DNA from: Lutraria lutraria
Taxonomy: Eukaryota; Mollusca; Bivalvia; Venerida; Mactridae
DNA length: 64,000 nt
Assembly (NCBI GenBank): GCA_964023205.1
Contig: OZ026833.1
Span: 6,474,138 to 6,538,137, forward strand
Reading direction: 5' to 3'
Position 1 is the stretch's first letter; each line of letters starts with the position of its first letter. Below, one piece after another: positions 20,701 through 34,345 of the stretch. The notes below the pieces were generated by a model that saw only the letters and a list, made by a program, of their open reading frames with translations, was not told the origin of the DNA and searched no databases. Position numbers and translations under genes: made by a program.

Positions 20701-21033
20701 AAGACCGTAGTGGATGGAAGATGAACAATTCTATGGGATGCTAAACATTCATAAAATGAGCGTCGGGATGTACATACCTGATAGTTTGTTGAGAAATTAA
20801 TTCCAAAAATACATTTTTAATTGTCATTATATTTAAAATAAAACTATTAACAATATTTTTTTGACGTGCAATTATCATAAATTAAAGGATATTTTAGTCA
20901 CTGTGTCTCATATGTTAAAGTTACATTCTTCTTAACTTGAAAAAAGGACAAAATTAGGCAATTTTGTGTTCGCCCAAAACACATTGACGCACACATAATA
21001 GTTGGCAAATTAGTCTGTTTTATTTAATATATT
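20701..21033. other. spacer between SINE and satellite, no gene seen
   Basis: AT-rich sequence without recognised features. Loosely repeat-like GGTCAA motifs begin at its right edge. Confidence 0.4.
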
Positions 21034-24000
21034 GGTCAAGAATTTGGTCAATGTCTTGGTCAAGTTGTCATCAATGTCCTGGTCAAGATTGTGACCAATG
21101 TCTGATCAAATTGTCATCATTGCTAGCGTCAATTCTTTTGTCAATGTTACGGACAAGATGATGGTCAATGTTACGGACAAGATTATGGTCAATGTTACGG
21201 ACAAGATTATGGTCAATGTTACGGACAAGATGATGGTCGATGTTACGGGCAAGATGATGGTCAATGTTACGGACAAGATGATGGTCAATGTTACCGACAA
21301 GATTATGGTCAATGTTACCGACAAGATGATGGTCAATGTTACCGACAAGATTATGGTCAATGTTACGGACAAGATGATGGTCAATGTTACCGACAAGATG
21401 ATGGTCAATGTTACGGACAAGATGATGGTCAATGTTACGGACAAGATGATAGTCGATGTTACGAGATTATGGTCAATGTTACGGACAAGATGATGGTCAA
21501 TGTTACGGACAAGATGATGGTCAATGTTACGGACAAGATGATGGTCAATGTTACGGACAAGATGATGGTCAATGTTACGGACAAGATGATGGTCAATGTT
21601 ACGGACAAGATGATGGTCAATGTTACCGACAAGATGATGGTCAATGTTACCGACAAGATGATGGTCAATGTTACCGACAAGATGATGGTCAATGTTACCG
21701 ACAAGATGATGGTCAATGTTACCGACAAGATGATGGTCAATGTTACCGACAAGATGATGGTCAATGTTACCGACAAGATGATAGTCAATGTTACCGACAA
21801 GATGATGGTCAATGTTACCGACAAGATGATGGTCAATGTTACCGACAAGATGATGGTCAATGTTACCGACAAGATGATGGTCAATGTTACCGACAAGATG
21901 ATGGTCAATGTTACGGACAAGATTATGGTCAATGTTACGGACAAGATTATGGTCAATGTTACGGACAAGATTATGGTCAATGTTACGGACAAGATGATGG
22001 TCAATGTTACCGACAAGATGATGGTCAATGTTACGGACAAGATGATGGTCAATGTTACGGACAAGATTATGGTCAATGTTACGGACAAGATTATGGTCAA
22101 TGTTACGGACAAGATGATGGTCAATGTTACCGACAAGATGATGGTCAATGTTACGGACAAGATTATGGTCAATGTTACGGACAAGATTATGGTCAATGTT
22201 ACGGACAAGATGATGGTCAATGTTACGGACAAGATGATGGTCAATGTTACGGACAAGATTGTGGTCAATGTTACGGACAAGATGATGGTCAATGTTACGG
22301 ACAAGATTATGGTCAATGTTACGGACAAGATGATGGTCAATGTTACGGACAAGATTATGGTCAATGTTACGGACAAGATGATGGTCAATGTTACCGACAA
22401 GATGATGGTCAATGTTACGGACAGGATTGTGGTCAATGTTACGGACAAGATTATGGTCAATGTTACGGACAAGATGATGGTCAATGTTACCGACAAGATG
22501 ATGGTCAATGTTACGGACAGGATTGTGGTCAATGTTACGGACAAGATTATGGTCAATGTTACGGACAAGATTGTGGTCAATGTTACGGACAAGATTGTGG
22601 TCAATGTTACGGACAGGATTGTGGTCAATGTTACGGACAAGATGATGGTCAATGTTACGGACAAGATTATGGTCAATGTTACGGACAAGATGATGGTCAA
22701 TGTTACCGACAAGATGATGGTCAATGTTACGGACAGGATTGTGGTCAATGTTACGGACAAGATTATGGTCAATGTTACGGACAAGATGATGGTCAATGTT
22801 ACCGACAAGATGATGGTCAATGTTACGGACAGGATTGTGGTCAATGTTACGGACAAGATTATGGTCAATGTTACGGACAAGATGATGGTCAATGTTACGG
22901 ACAGGATTGTGGTCAATGTTACGGACAAGATTATGGTCAATGTTACGGACAAGATTGTGGTCAATGTTACGGACAAGATGATGGTCGATGTTACCGACAA
23001 GATTGTGGTCAATGTTACGGACAAGATTGTGGTCAATGTTACGGACAAGATGATGGTCAATGTTACGGACAAGATGATGGTCAATGTTACGGACAAGATT
23101 GTGGTCAATGTTACGGACAAGATGATGGTCAATGTTACGGACAAGATTGTGGTCAATGTTACCGACAAGATGATGGTCAATGTTACGGACAGGATTGTGG
23201 TCAATGTTACAGACAAGATTGTGGTCAATGTTACGGACAAGATTGTGGTCAATGTTACGGACAAGATGATGGTCAATGTTACCGACAAGATGATGGTCAA
23301 TGTTACAGACAAGATGATGGTCAATGTTACAGACAAGATTGTGGTCAATGTTACGGACAAGATGATGGTCAATGTTACCGACAAGATGATGGTCAATGTT
23401 ACGGACAAGATGATGGTCAATGTTACGGACAGGATTGTGGTCCATGTTACGGACAGGATTGTGGTCAATGTTACGGGTAGGATTGTGGTCAATGTTACGG
23501 ACAAGATGATGGTCAATGTTACGGACAGGATTGTGGTCAATGTTACGGACAGGATTGTGGTCAATGTTACGGACAGGATTGTGGTCCATGTTACGGACAA
23601 GATGATGGTCAATGTTACGGACAAGATGATGGTCAATGTTACGGACAGGATTGTGGTCAATGTTACGGACAGGATTGTGGTCAATGTTACGGACAAGATT
23701 GTGGTCAATGTTACGGACAGGATTGTGGTCAATGTTACGGACAAGATTATGGTCAATGTTACAGACAAGATTATGGTCAATGTTACGGACAAGATGATGG
23801 TCAATGTTACAGACAAGATTATGGTCAATGTTACGGACAAGATGATGGTCAATGTTACGGACAAGATTATGGTCAATGTTACGGACAAGATGATGGTCAA
23901 TGTTACAGACAAGATGATGGTCAATGTTACGGACAAGATGATGGTCAATGTTACGGACAAGATTATGGTCAATGTTACGGACAAGATGATGGTCAATGTT

Positions 24001-27000
24001 ACGGACAAGATGATGGTCAATGTTACGGACAAGATGATGGTCAATGTTACGGACAAGATGATGGTCAATGTTACAGACAAGATGATGGTCAATGTTACAG
24101 ACAAGATGATGGTCAATGTTACAGACAAGATGATGGTCAATGTTACAGACAAGATGATGGTCAATGTTACAGACAAGATGATGGTCAATGTTACAGACAA
24201 GATGATGGTCAATGTTACGGACAAGATGATGGTCAATGTTACGGACAAGATGATGGTCAATGTTACGGACAAGATGATGGTCAATGTTACGGACAAGATG
24301 ATGGTCAATGTTACGGACAGGATTATGGTCAATGTTACAGACAAGATGATGGTCAATGTTACGGACAAGATGATGGTCAATGTTACAGACAGAATTATGG
24401 TCAATGTTACAGACAAGATGATGGTCAATGTTACGGACAAGATGATGGTCAATGTTACAGACAGAATTATGGTCAATGTTACAGACAAGATGATGGTCAA
24501 TGTTACGGACAAGATGATGGTCAATGTTACAGACAGAATTATGGTCAATGTTACAGACAAGATGATGGTCAATGTTACAGACAAGATGATGGTCAATGTT
24601 ACGGACAGGATTGTGGTCAATGTTACAGACAAGATGATGGTCAATGTTACGGACAGGATGATGGTCAATGTTACGGACAAGATGATGGTCAATGTTACAG
24701 ACAAGATGATGGTCAATGTTACAGACAAGATGATGGTCAATGTTACAGACAAGATGATGGTCAATGTTACGGACAGGATGATGGTCAATGTTACGGACAG
24801 GATTGTGGTCAATGTTACGGACAAGATTGTGGTCAATGTTACGGACAAGATGATGGTCAATGTTACAGACAGAATTATGGTCAATGTTACGGACAAGATG
24901 ATGGTCAATGTTACGGACAAGATGATGGTCAATGTTACGGACAAGATTGTGGTCAATGTTACGGACAAGATGATGGTCAATGTTACGGACAAGATGATGG
25001 TCAATGTTACGGACAAGATGATGGTCAATGTTACGGACAAGATGATGGTCAATGTTACGGACAAGATGATGGTCAATGTTACGGACAAGATTGTGGTCAA
25101 TGTTACGGACAGGATTGTGGTCAATGTTACGGACAAGATTGTGGTCAATGTTACAGACAGAATTATGGTCAATGTTACAGACAAGATGATGGTCAATGTT
25201 ACAGACAAGATGATGGTCAATGTTACAGACAGAATTATGGTCAATGTTACGGACAAGATTGTGGTCAATGTTACAGACAAGATGATGGTCAATGTTACGG
25301 ACAAGATGATGGTCAATGTTACAGACAAGATGATGGTCAATGTTACGGACAAGATGATGGTCAATGTTACAGACAAGATGATGGTCAATGTTACAGACAA
25401 GATTGTGGTCAATGTTACCGACAAGATGATGGTCAATGTTACAGACAGAATTATGGTCAATGTTACGGACAAGATGATGGTCAATGTTACGGACAAGATG
25501 ATGGTCAATGTTACAGACAAGATTGTGGTCAATGTTACAGACAAGATGATGGTCAATGTTACAGACAAGATTGTGGTCAATGTTACGGACAAGATGATGG
25601 TCAATGTTACGGACAAGATTATGGTCAATGTTACAGACAAGATTGTGGTCAATGTTACCGACAAGATTATGGTCAATGTTACGGACAAGATGATGGTCAA
25701 TGTTACGGACAAGATGATGGTCAATGTTACAGACAAGATTATGGTCAATGTTACGGACAAGATGATGGTCAATGTTACGGACAAGATTATGGTCAATGTT
25801 ACAGACAAGATTGTGGTCAATGTTACAGACAAGATTGTGGTCAATGTTACAGACAAGATTGTGGTCAATGTTACAGACAAGATGATGGTCAATGTTACAG
25901 ACAAGATTGTGGTCAATGTTACAGACAGGATTGTGGTCAATGTTACAGACAAGATTGTGGTCAATGTTACCGACAAGATTATGGTCAATGTTACGGACAG
26001 GATTGTGGTCAATGTTACAGACAAGATTGTGGTCAATGTTACAGACAAGATTGTGGTCAATGTTACAGACAAGATTGTGGTCAATGTTACAGACAAGATT
26101 GTGGTCAATGTTACAGACAAGATTGTGGTCAATGTTACAGACAAGATTGTGGTCAATGTTACAGACAAGATGATGGTCAATGTTACGGACAGGATTGTGG
26201 TCAATGTTACGGACAAGATGATGGTCAATGTTACAGACAAGATTGTGGTCAATGTTACCGCCAAGATTATGGTCAATGTTACCGACAAGATTATGGTCAA
26301 TGTTACGGACAGGATTGTGGTCAATGTTACTGACAAGATGATGGTCAATGTTACAGACAAGATGATGGTCAATGTTACCGACAAGATTATGGTCAATGTT
26401 ACGGACAGGATTGTGGTCAATGTTACAGACAAGATTGTGGTCAATGTTACAGACAAGATTGTGGTCAATGTTACAGACAAGATTGTGGTCAATGTTACAG
26501 ACAAGATTGTGGTCAATGTTACAGACAAGATTGTGGTCAATGTTACAGACAAGATTGTGGTCAATGTTACAGACAAGATGATGGTCAATGTTACAGACAA
26601 GATTGTGGTCAATGTTACGGACAAGATGATGGTCAATGTTACAGACAAGATTGTGGTCAATGTTACCGACAAGATTATGGTCAATGTTACCGACAAGATT
26701 ATGGTCAATGTTACGGACAGGATTGTGGTCAATGTTACGGACAAGATGATGGTCAATGTTACAGACAAGATGATGGTCAATGTTACGGACAGGATTGTGG
26801 TCAATGTTACGGACAAGATTGTGGTCAATGTTACGGACAAGATGATGGTCAATGTTACGGACAAGATGATGGTCAATGTTACAGACAAGATTGTGGTCAA
26901 TGTTACGGACAAGATGATGGTCAATGTTACGGACAAGATTATGGTCAATGTTACGGACAAGATGATGGTCAATGTTACGGACAAGATGATGGTCAATGTT

Positions 27001-28345
27001 ACAGACAGAATTATGGTCAATGTTACAGACAAGATTGTGGTCAATGTTACGGACAAGATTGTGGTCAATGTTACGGACAAGATTATGGTCAATGTTACAG
27101 ACAGAATTATGGTCAATGTTACGGACAAGATGATGGTCAATGTTACGGACAGGATGATGGTCAATGTTACGGACAGGATGATGGTCAATGTTACGGACAA
27201 GATGATGGTCAATGTTACGGACAAGATTGTGGTCAATGTTACAGACAAGATGATGGTCAATGTTACGGACAGGATGATGGTCAATGTTACGGACAAGATG
27301 ATGGTCAATGTTACGGACAAGATGATGGTCAATGTTACGGACAAGATTGTGGTCAATGTTACGGACAAGATTGTGGTCAATGTTACGGACAAGATTATGG
27401 TCAATGTTACGGACAAGATGATGGTCAATGTTACGGACAAGATGATGGTCAATGTTACGGACAGGATTGTGGTCAATGTTACGGACAAGATTGTGGTCAA
27501 TGTTACGGACAAGATGATGGTCAATGTTACGGACAAGATGATGGTCAATGTTACAGACAGAATTATGGTCAATGTTACAGACAAGATGATGGTCAATGTT
27601 ACGGACAGGATTGTGGTCAATGTTACGGACAAGATTGTGGTCAATGTTACAGACAAGATGATGGTCAATGTTACGGACAAGATGATGGTCAATGTTACAG
27701 ACAGAATTATGGTCAATGTTACAGACAAGATGATGGTCAATGTTACAGACAAGATGATGGTCAATGTTACGGACAGGATTGTGGTCAATGTTACAGACAA
27801 GATGATGGTCAATGTTACAGACAAGATGATGGTCAATGTTACGGACAAGATGATGGTCAATGTTACAGACAAGATGATGGTCAATGTTACAGACAAGATG
27901 ATGGTCAATGTTACGGACAAGATGATGGTCAATGTTACAGACAAGATGATGGTCAATGTTACGGACAGGATTGTGGTCAATGTTACGGACAAGATGATGG
28001 TCAATGTTACAGACAAGATGATGGTCAATGTTACGGACAAGATTGTGGTCAATGTTACGGACAAGATGATGGTCAATGTTACGGACAAGATGATGGTCAA
28101 TGTTACGGACAGGATTATGGTCAATGTTACAGACAAGATGATGGTCAATGTTACGGACAAGATGATGGTCAATGTTACAGACAGAATTATGGTCAATGTT
28201 ACAGACAAGATGATGGTCAATGTTACGGACAAGATGATGGTCAATGTTACAGACAGAATTATGGTCAATGTTACAGACAGGATTGTGGTCAATGTTACGG
28301 ACAAGATTGTGGTCAATGTTACGGACAAGATTGTGGTCAATATCA
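21034..28345. repeat. 24-bp tandem array, about 300 copies
   Basis: The unit starts GGTCAATGTTACGGACAAG and ends ATGAT. Degenerate copies occupy 21034-21138, then near-perfect copies run to about 28340. Variation is limited to a few unit sites: 13 (G, C or A), 18 (A or G), 19 (G or A), 22 (G or T) and 23 (A or G). A 4-bp deletion near 21460 breaks phase once. Because 24 is a multiple of three and the unit lacks stops in several frames, frames of 2301 codons exist on both strands. I treat it as satellite DNA with an open coding question. No splice sites, leader or conserved flanking domain support a gene. Confidence 0.95.
25964..26581. repeat. 408-bp higher-order duplication inside the 24-bp array
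   Basis: The variant pattern beginning with ACCGACAAGATTATGG then a CGGACAGGATTGTGG unit and a run of CAGACAAGATTGTGG units occurs at about 25964 and again at 26372. The offset is 408 bp, exactly 17 units. This points to unequal exchange in blocks. Confidence 0.75.
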
Positions 28346-28349
28346 TGGT

Positions 28350-29839
28350 CAGTGACATGGTCAAAATATACTAAACAAAACCCTTGATCTAATGAATTTT
28401 AATCAGTTAAAAGATTATTTTGTGTACTGAAAAATAAACCAGGAAGTAGTCAGTTACAACGACTGATTCATAATTTGTAACGTGTTATTCACAATCAAAC
28501 AGGCATGAAGGTGAACGTATGGAAAACATTGACGGTTTTTACGTCAGTTATGTACAGAGGATTGGAGTAGAATACAAACCAGATTGAATACATGTAACAA
28601 CAAACATCACGGTACGCTTCACGTGACATCTACAAGATGACAATCTTTTTGCAAATAATAACACATAATAAGACCAATCTTAAAATTATGCTGGTTTGAG
28701 GTGACACGACATATACCTTTACGGAGTTAAGTTTTGTGTTTTTGTAAACTGAACGATAGTTCGACTTTCCCTAGCCGTCACTCGATCGACTCGCTTGTAT
28801 TTCGATGCGAACCAAAAAACTACGTTTTTATAGATTTAGATAGATATATTTATTTCGACATAAAATGAACATTTATATGGCAATAATAACATTAAAACAT
28901 ACAAAAAACAGTAAATTGATACATGTGTAAGCATGAGTTAATATAACAGCCATGTAAAATCAACATTAAATGTCAAGGATTATAACACAAGAAAGGGTTC
29001 AGAGGAACCCTTATTTCCATTGTGGTCCTTGATCCGCCGTGCAACTACTTCCCGTTCCATGTTGCAGTGCTAAAACTGTGTGAGATCAGCTTACATGAGT
29101 ACATTCAGTATACTGTGATTTATTTACTTTTTTGTTAACACTAAATGTTTGTACTGAAAACGAAAAGCAGGAATGAAAATGATTGATGAAAACTTGGTAA
29201 AAAAATGCATTTTTTTGGTTCGAGGCACTATTACTTCAACCTAACATTTTTGTAAAGGCGGTCTTAATTTGTGTATTTTTTTATCTTTCGTAAGATTTGT
29301 TTACTGAAGGACGTGTATCTGCAATGTAGTTATTTCGCGACAAATATTTTTTTCTTTTCCCGATTGTGTGCATAAACATTTAGATTAAAGTGGACCCATG
29401 ATAAGTCATCACGTGCATCATGCGAAGGTTCTATCATCAAAATGCCCGTACCCTGCCGGGCGTGTCGACAAAGAAATCAGCGGTAAACGCAGCCAGCTGT
29501 TTGGTACAATCAGACATACGTTAATATTATTTAAAAAAGTCGTATCAAAATATTAACCACAGTTGCGTCTTGTTTTTTTAGTTGATTAAAGTACAATTTG
29601 TTTAAGTTTATGAATATCAATGGCAAAGAAATCATCGCCTAAAATGATGTAGTCAAAATGGTAGTCAGTCAACTATTTGCTAACCAATGTTTTTGCTTCA
29701 GTGTCTTTTATGCAGTTTTTTTTTCAAGGATATTTCATTTACTAGGATATAATTATGGAGGCCGGCTCACCAGGACTACATGTATATTCTAACCTACCAC
29801 TAGGAAGTGTATCTGTATTGTTTGTCCATCTTTCATTGC
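28350..29839. other. intergenic, no gene seen; one dispersed repeat
   Basis: The segment 28735-29120 (CTGAACGATAGTTCGAC, GCCGTCACTCG, then CCGTTCCATGTTGCAGTG and CATGAGTACATTCAGT) resembles 51040-51235 in an intron of the protease gene. Here it is interrupted by about 190 bp of LINE-tail-like AT-rich sequence. No coding signal. Confidence 0.5.
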
Positions 29840-30172
29840 CGTGATCCTGTGGATTATAATGCACTGGACTTTTATCCCGGCGATCAGGATTCGAATCACG
29901 GTCGTGACAGGTCATGTCCGTCTATGAAAATTTAACAAGAAATCAAGTCAATTTTCCCCATTATGTGGAGGAGTTGTTGACTCTTTGTGGAAGGAAAAAA
30001 TAGAACTCGTTAGAATACAGTCCAGGAAAACTGCTCAGACGAATCTGCTCCAACAACTGAAATATCGTTTTAAAACGGTGTTAACCTACCAAAACATACA
30101 AATCAGACTAGGTATTGCAGGCACACGCCTTGTGCATGTGTCTGAGACAAAGTTCCATGTAAACCGGTTGTA
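29840..30172 (+). mobile_element. tRNA-derived SINE
   Basis: Head GTGATCCTGTGGATTATAAT, GCACTGGACTTTTATCC, B-box-like GGATTCGAATCACGG, then TCGTGACAGG, TCTATGAAAATTTAAC, GTGGAGGAGTTGTTGACTC. Same body as 20445-20700. The 62-codon frame here is part of the SINE. Confidence 0.65.
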
Positions 30173-30650
30173 ACGAAAAAAAAAGGCACATCCTATCTTT
30201 AACTTTTAGTGACACTAAACCCAAATATTTAAATAAGATAAAAGGGAGCTGTTTAATTAAGAAATAATTGATTCCTTGAAATTACCTTTCACATCAACAA
30301 ATTTCTATACATGTTTATATTTTAAGAAATATTTATATTATCAAATAAGTTGCGAAAATATATCCCGTGTTATTCTTGTATTCCAGTATTTTTTCCGTCT
30401 CATATAATACATTATTTTCGTAATACCACGATAGTAATTGTTTTGGAATTTTCTACGTAAAACTTCAGGATCGACCATTAATTCTTTTTTATCCGTTTTT
30501 TTTTTATATTAACAAATCAATACAATTTAATAAAAAAATCAGTTCAGTCAAATTATATCGTGATACTCACAGAGATAGTATGAAAAAGCAATCATTTCTG
30601 AAATATATTTTTTCTCATTTCTGTTCAAAATTAATATACCATAAAATCAT

Positions 30651-30721
30651 CACCTTAGAATTAAAAGGGCCTATCTGCAAGTTTCGTGCTTGTCAGATAG
30701 GACCCTTTAATCCTAAGGTAG
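30651..30721. repeat. hairpin flanked by AATCATC direct repeats
   Basis: Arms 30651-30677 and 30694-30720 (left begins CACCTTAGAATTAAAAGG) are inverted copies with few mismatches and a loop of about 16 nt. AATCATC lies just outside on both sides (30645-30651 and 30724-30730), like a target duplication. Confidence 0.7.
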
Positions 30722-31022
30722 CGAATCATCTTTACTGACTTCATTATAACTATTTAATAAATCATGTGGTCGTAATTATTTGTTATCGAATCACGCCCTA
30801 GTGAGTTTAAGTATTTATTTTATATTTTATTTTATGAGCTTTCCGTAAATTGTATTTTCCATATTTAGAAACCAATAAAAAACAATTTACATAAACTTTA
30901 AAGAATCAAGATATTATCGATAATTTATTATTGTGTGTGTAATGTCATGTCGTCCTATTTTATCGGATGTTGTTTTATAGGACATAGAACAGAGCAAATA
31001 CTTTATTTAGATTTAAGCATTA

Positions 31023-31915
31023 CTGTTCAGTTAGGATAATTGTAGTGTGACGCAGTGGTCGAGTCCACTTATACGGTGTAAAACCATTGTCAAATTATCA
31101 GTATACATGTAGGCTGACTATATGACTTACAAATTTCGTTGAGCAGATCAACTGTCGGCGTAACGCAGTTGCTAACGTTGTTGTCTGTTGATACATCTAT
31201 CGTTGTGAAATTAACGGTGTGCGACACCGCGATTTAGTAATTTTTTCGCAAACTATTTTCTATTTCTATAATTTTTAAAAAAAATTTCGTCAATTTTGTC
31301 AGTTTCTTTTTTCGTTTTTGTAAGGATTATACTAGATCTAGTGCTTATATTATTATCATTTTTATCGTTTGGTATATCTTTTACATGTAATAAACATGAT
31401 GAAGAATGGTCTTAGACATTTCGTCGTAATTCTGGCTATTAAGATTGGTTCGCTATTAAAAGTCCATCTGTTTTCAGCCATATTTAGCTACATTTGTGTA
31501 GTTGGTCTTCAGATAAGTTGGCACGAAATTCTTGTGCACGATACTAATACTACTTCAAGTACTTTTGCACTACACACTTCGCGTTAAACAGAACAATAAT
31601 GCATTCTTTTTCTTCACATTTCACTATTAAAATATTATAACAAACCTACCTATGTAGCCTACTACAATTCATTTGCGGCTGAGATGAAATTGAAAAAGAA
31701 AACGAAAAAAAAGAGACAACCCGCAATAAAATTTAGCTCCTGGGCATTTCTAAGGGCTTTACCAACTGCGCCAAACGGACATCAACAGTTGCCTTGCTGA
31801 ACTGTAATACTATATTTGTTTCTTATGAACCCACTTTACCTGTTCAGACAATGGATGTAAACTTTTGTGTACACATAAAATGAAACGTCACTATCACATT
31901 ATCCTAACTGAACAG
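31023..31915. mobile_element. non-autonomous TA-flanked DNA transposon, 893 bp
   Basis: The ends are CTGTTCAGTTAGGATAAT and its exact inverse ATTATCCTAACTGAACAG, both bordered by TA (31021-31022 and 31916-31917). Inner sequence (TGTAGTGTGACG against its partner) extends the inverted repeat imperfectly to about 30 bp. No transposase was found inside; a 72-codon frame has no motif. Confidence 0.8.
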
Positions 31916-32064
31916 TACAACCCGCTAACCCTATAATTATGTTTATGTCAGGTAATCGGAAACACGACTCTTGTTTTTTTTGCCTTATCTTGTTATGTAT
32001 TTACATTTTATATGTATATTAGTAAGAAAAACAAGGGACATGCATAATTATTTCTCAAGATTGC

Positions 32065-32095
32065 ACAGACGGACAGACGGACAGACGGACAGACG
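32065..32095. repeat. (GACAGACG)n microsatellite
   Basis: About four copies of CAGACGGA, a motif seen again in modified form near 58830 on the opposite strand. Confidence 0.8.
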
Positions 32096-32489
32096 CACAC
32101 CGCTACATTCACATCACCGTTGATTTTTTTTCATTTTAAGTATTTTGTAGTCTTAAACCTCAACTTTTAATGGACGGATCGGGCCGAACTCCGACGTGAG
32201 ATTTGTATTCACCACAACTGGAACTGCGGCAACTGCATATTGGAATGCAGTATAGTATAATGCCTATCAAATAAATACATAATAATTCCAGATTTTACAG
32301 ATCATACACTCTCAAAAACTAACTTACGCAGCACATTAATCCGCCAAACGATTGCAAAGAGAATTCTTATTACATTGATTTGTGGCTTATCAGTAATTGA
32401 TGCAATGTGCATTTTTTTACTCTGTTTAACTGTCAAGGACGGTATTCCGTACTGACCGATGACACTAAAGTTTATTAAGCCTACATGTA

Positions 32490-32638
32490 CAGTACAACCT
32501 CTCCAGAGCAGCCCTCTCTTGAGCAACAACCTCCCTTCAACAACAGCAAATGTGTCCCTCAAGAGCATTAACCTCTAAATAACAACACCCGATGATTTTA
32601 CTTCTCACATAAGATGTTGCTTTGGAGAGGTTGCATCG
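32490..32638. mobile_element. CAGT-terminal MITE (family A)
   Basis: 149 bp bordered by TA. Left end CAGTACAACCTCTCCAGAGC; right end GGAGAGGTTGCATCG, an imperfect inverse. Same body (CCCTCTCTTGAGCAACAACC) as 48496-48671 and 52264-52439. TA duplication and CAG ends fit pogo/Tigger-type elements. Confidence 0.75.
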
Positions 32639-32699
32639 TATATTGTTTTTATAAAATTATTGTTTCTGCAACGTTATACTTAAAAATAGAGAGATATGT

Positions 32700-34200
32700 A
32701 TTTAACTAATATATTAATACACTCCATCGCGTGGAAATTGAAGAACTTTCTTACCAGAAACATGCAAAATCATCAAAAATGATGTTAAAATATGAAATCT
32801 GGACCTGAAATCTGACAGCCATGTTGTATTCTACATATATTCATGAAGTCTTAAAACGTTATCTTTGTCAATTAAGATAATTTTACTTGCCATAGCAACC
32901 AACCATACTTTTTACTCGACTGGCATATTTCAAATAGAGACTTGCGAGTGTTAATCTCAGCAACATAATAAAGTAGCAGAAGGACAGTCCATAGCAGCAT
33001 TATGAACAAAACAAGTCAATGGTAAGACGAACTCATAAAACTGACTGGGAACCATTTACATTTAACCTGATGTTTTAAACATATTATTGAATCAATTTTT
33101 ATAAGTGTCGATAGTGTGTTGTTTTCCCATTTGCTCATAAAACCATTGCTCACACAAAATAAATGTCAAAAGATTTACTAAAATCAATGTTGATTTCATA
33201 TACAGAGTTTTATACATTGATTCGTTGGTTAGAAAAAAACACCCATAAAATTCTAAGGAAAATGTTTGGAGCTGTTATATGGATTATAATTTTTTACACT
33301 GAGTTTACAAGTTAATTTTCAAGATTTTGAGTATGAAAACATGAGTATTTACATAATATAAAAATACGAGTACAAGTATAAAAGGTTAGTTATACAATAA
33401 CCTATTACGTATAGTTAGTTGTGTACCAAAATTGAAATTTATAAAATGATATTTATAAAATAATATTGAATGGTAGTTTATGGATAATCGACTAGTAAAT
33501 AATGATTAAATTCTTTTATTTCTTTCTATACAACATTTTTTTCATGCGATAATAAGATATGGGCTCAAAAGACATAGAATACATCTATATTAATTAACAA
33601 ATTTAAAAAAAAATAAGCTGCAGAAAAACGAGTGTAACTTAACCGTTAGTTACAAATATTGTTTTTACTTAAATGACAGGAAACGATCGAACTGAATAGT
33701 TCGTTACAACCATTGTTTTATTTTTATATCAAAAGTGAAATCTTTAGAAACATAACAAGGTTTTATGTTCATGCTTTGAACAGTAATTTTATAGAATGAT
33801 GGTTTTTTTTTGGTACGTTTGGTTTTATGAGGGATCTATTATTGTAGATTCGTCACATAACATCGTTATATAACTCGAAATGGGCGTGTATTCAATATAA
33901 CACATTTCGCCATCCTTTAGGGGAACTTGTAGTATCTGTTTTTCTAGTTATTTTTATTTTATTATTTTATTTGCCTAGGCCCCAAGGCGTGTCTACACGG
34001 TATCAGATTACAGGACCGCGACTAGATAACCCGCTGTCCGTATGATAAACATGTTAACTCGACCATTGACGAAGTACAAACGTTTGTCATTGGCAGCTTA
34101 TTTAAGTTTTATATTACTGGTCCTTTCAATTCATTCAATTCAAATCACGCCTGTCTATAATCTTCACCATGAAACGTGATTATAGCTTTATACAGTGACC
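32700..34200. other. intergenic, no gene seen
   Basis: AT-rich sequence with homopolymers and no coding or RNA feature that I can support. Confidence 0.4.
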
Positions 34201-34214
34201 GCTCAATTTAAACA

Positions 34215-34345
34215 TCGGTACCGTAATACCTCTGATAGTACCGTGTACCGTGATATTTGTTATAGTACCGTAATACTTATAATAGTACCCTGATATCTCT
34301 TGTAGTACCGTAATACCCCTAATAGTACCCAGGAACTTAGTAGTA
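34215..34345. repeat. short tandem array of TAGTACCGTAATAC units
   Basis: Five or six diverged units of about 24 bp with the core ATAGTACCGTAATACC. A further single unit appears near 34512. Confidence 0.65.

Noticed and set aside
21459..28374. 2301-codon open frames on both strands as protein genes
   Set aside because: A 24-bp unit without stops stays open automatically. There is no splice support, no flanking domain, and the products would be extreme low-complexity chains. Kept as a finding because of the silent-variant pattern, not as genes.
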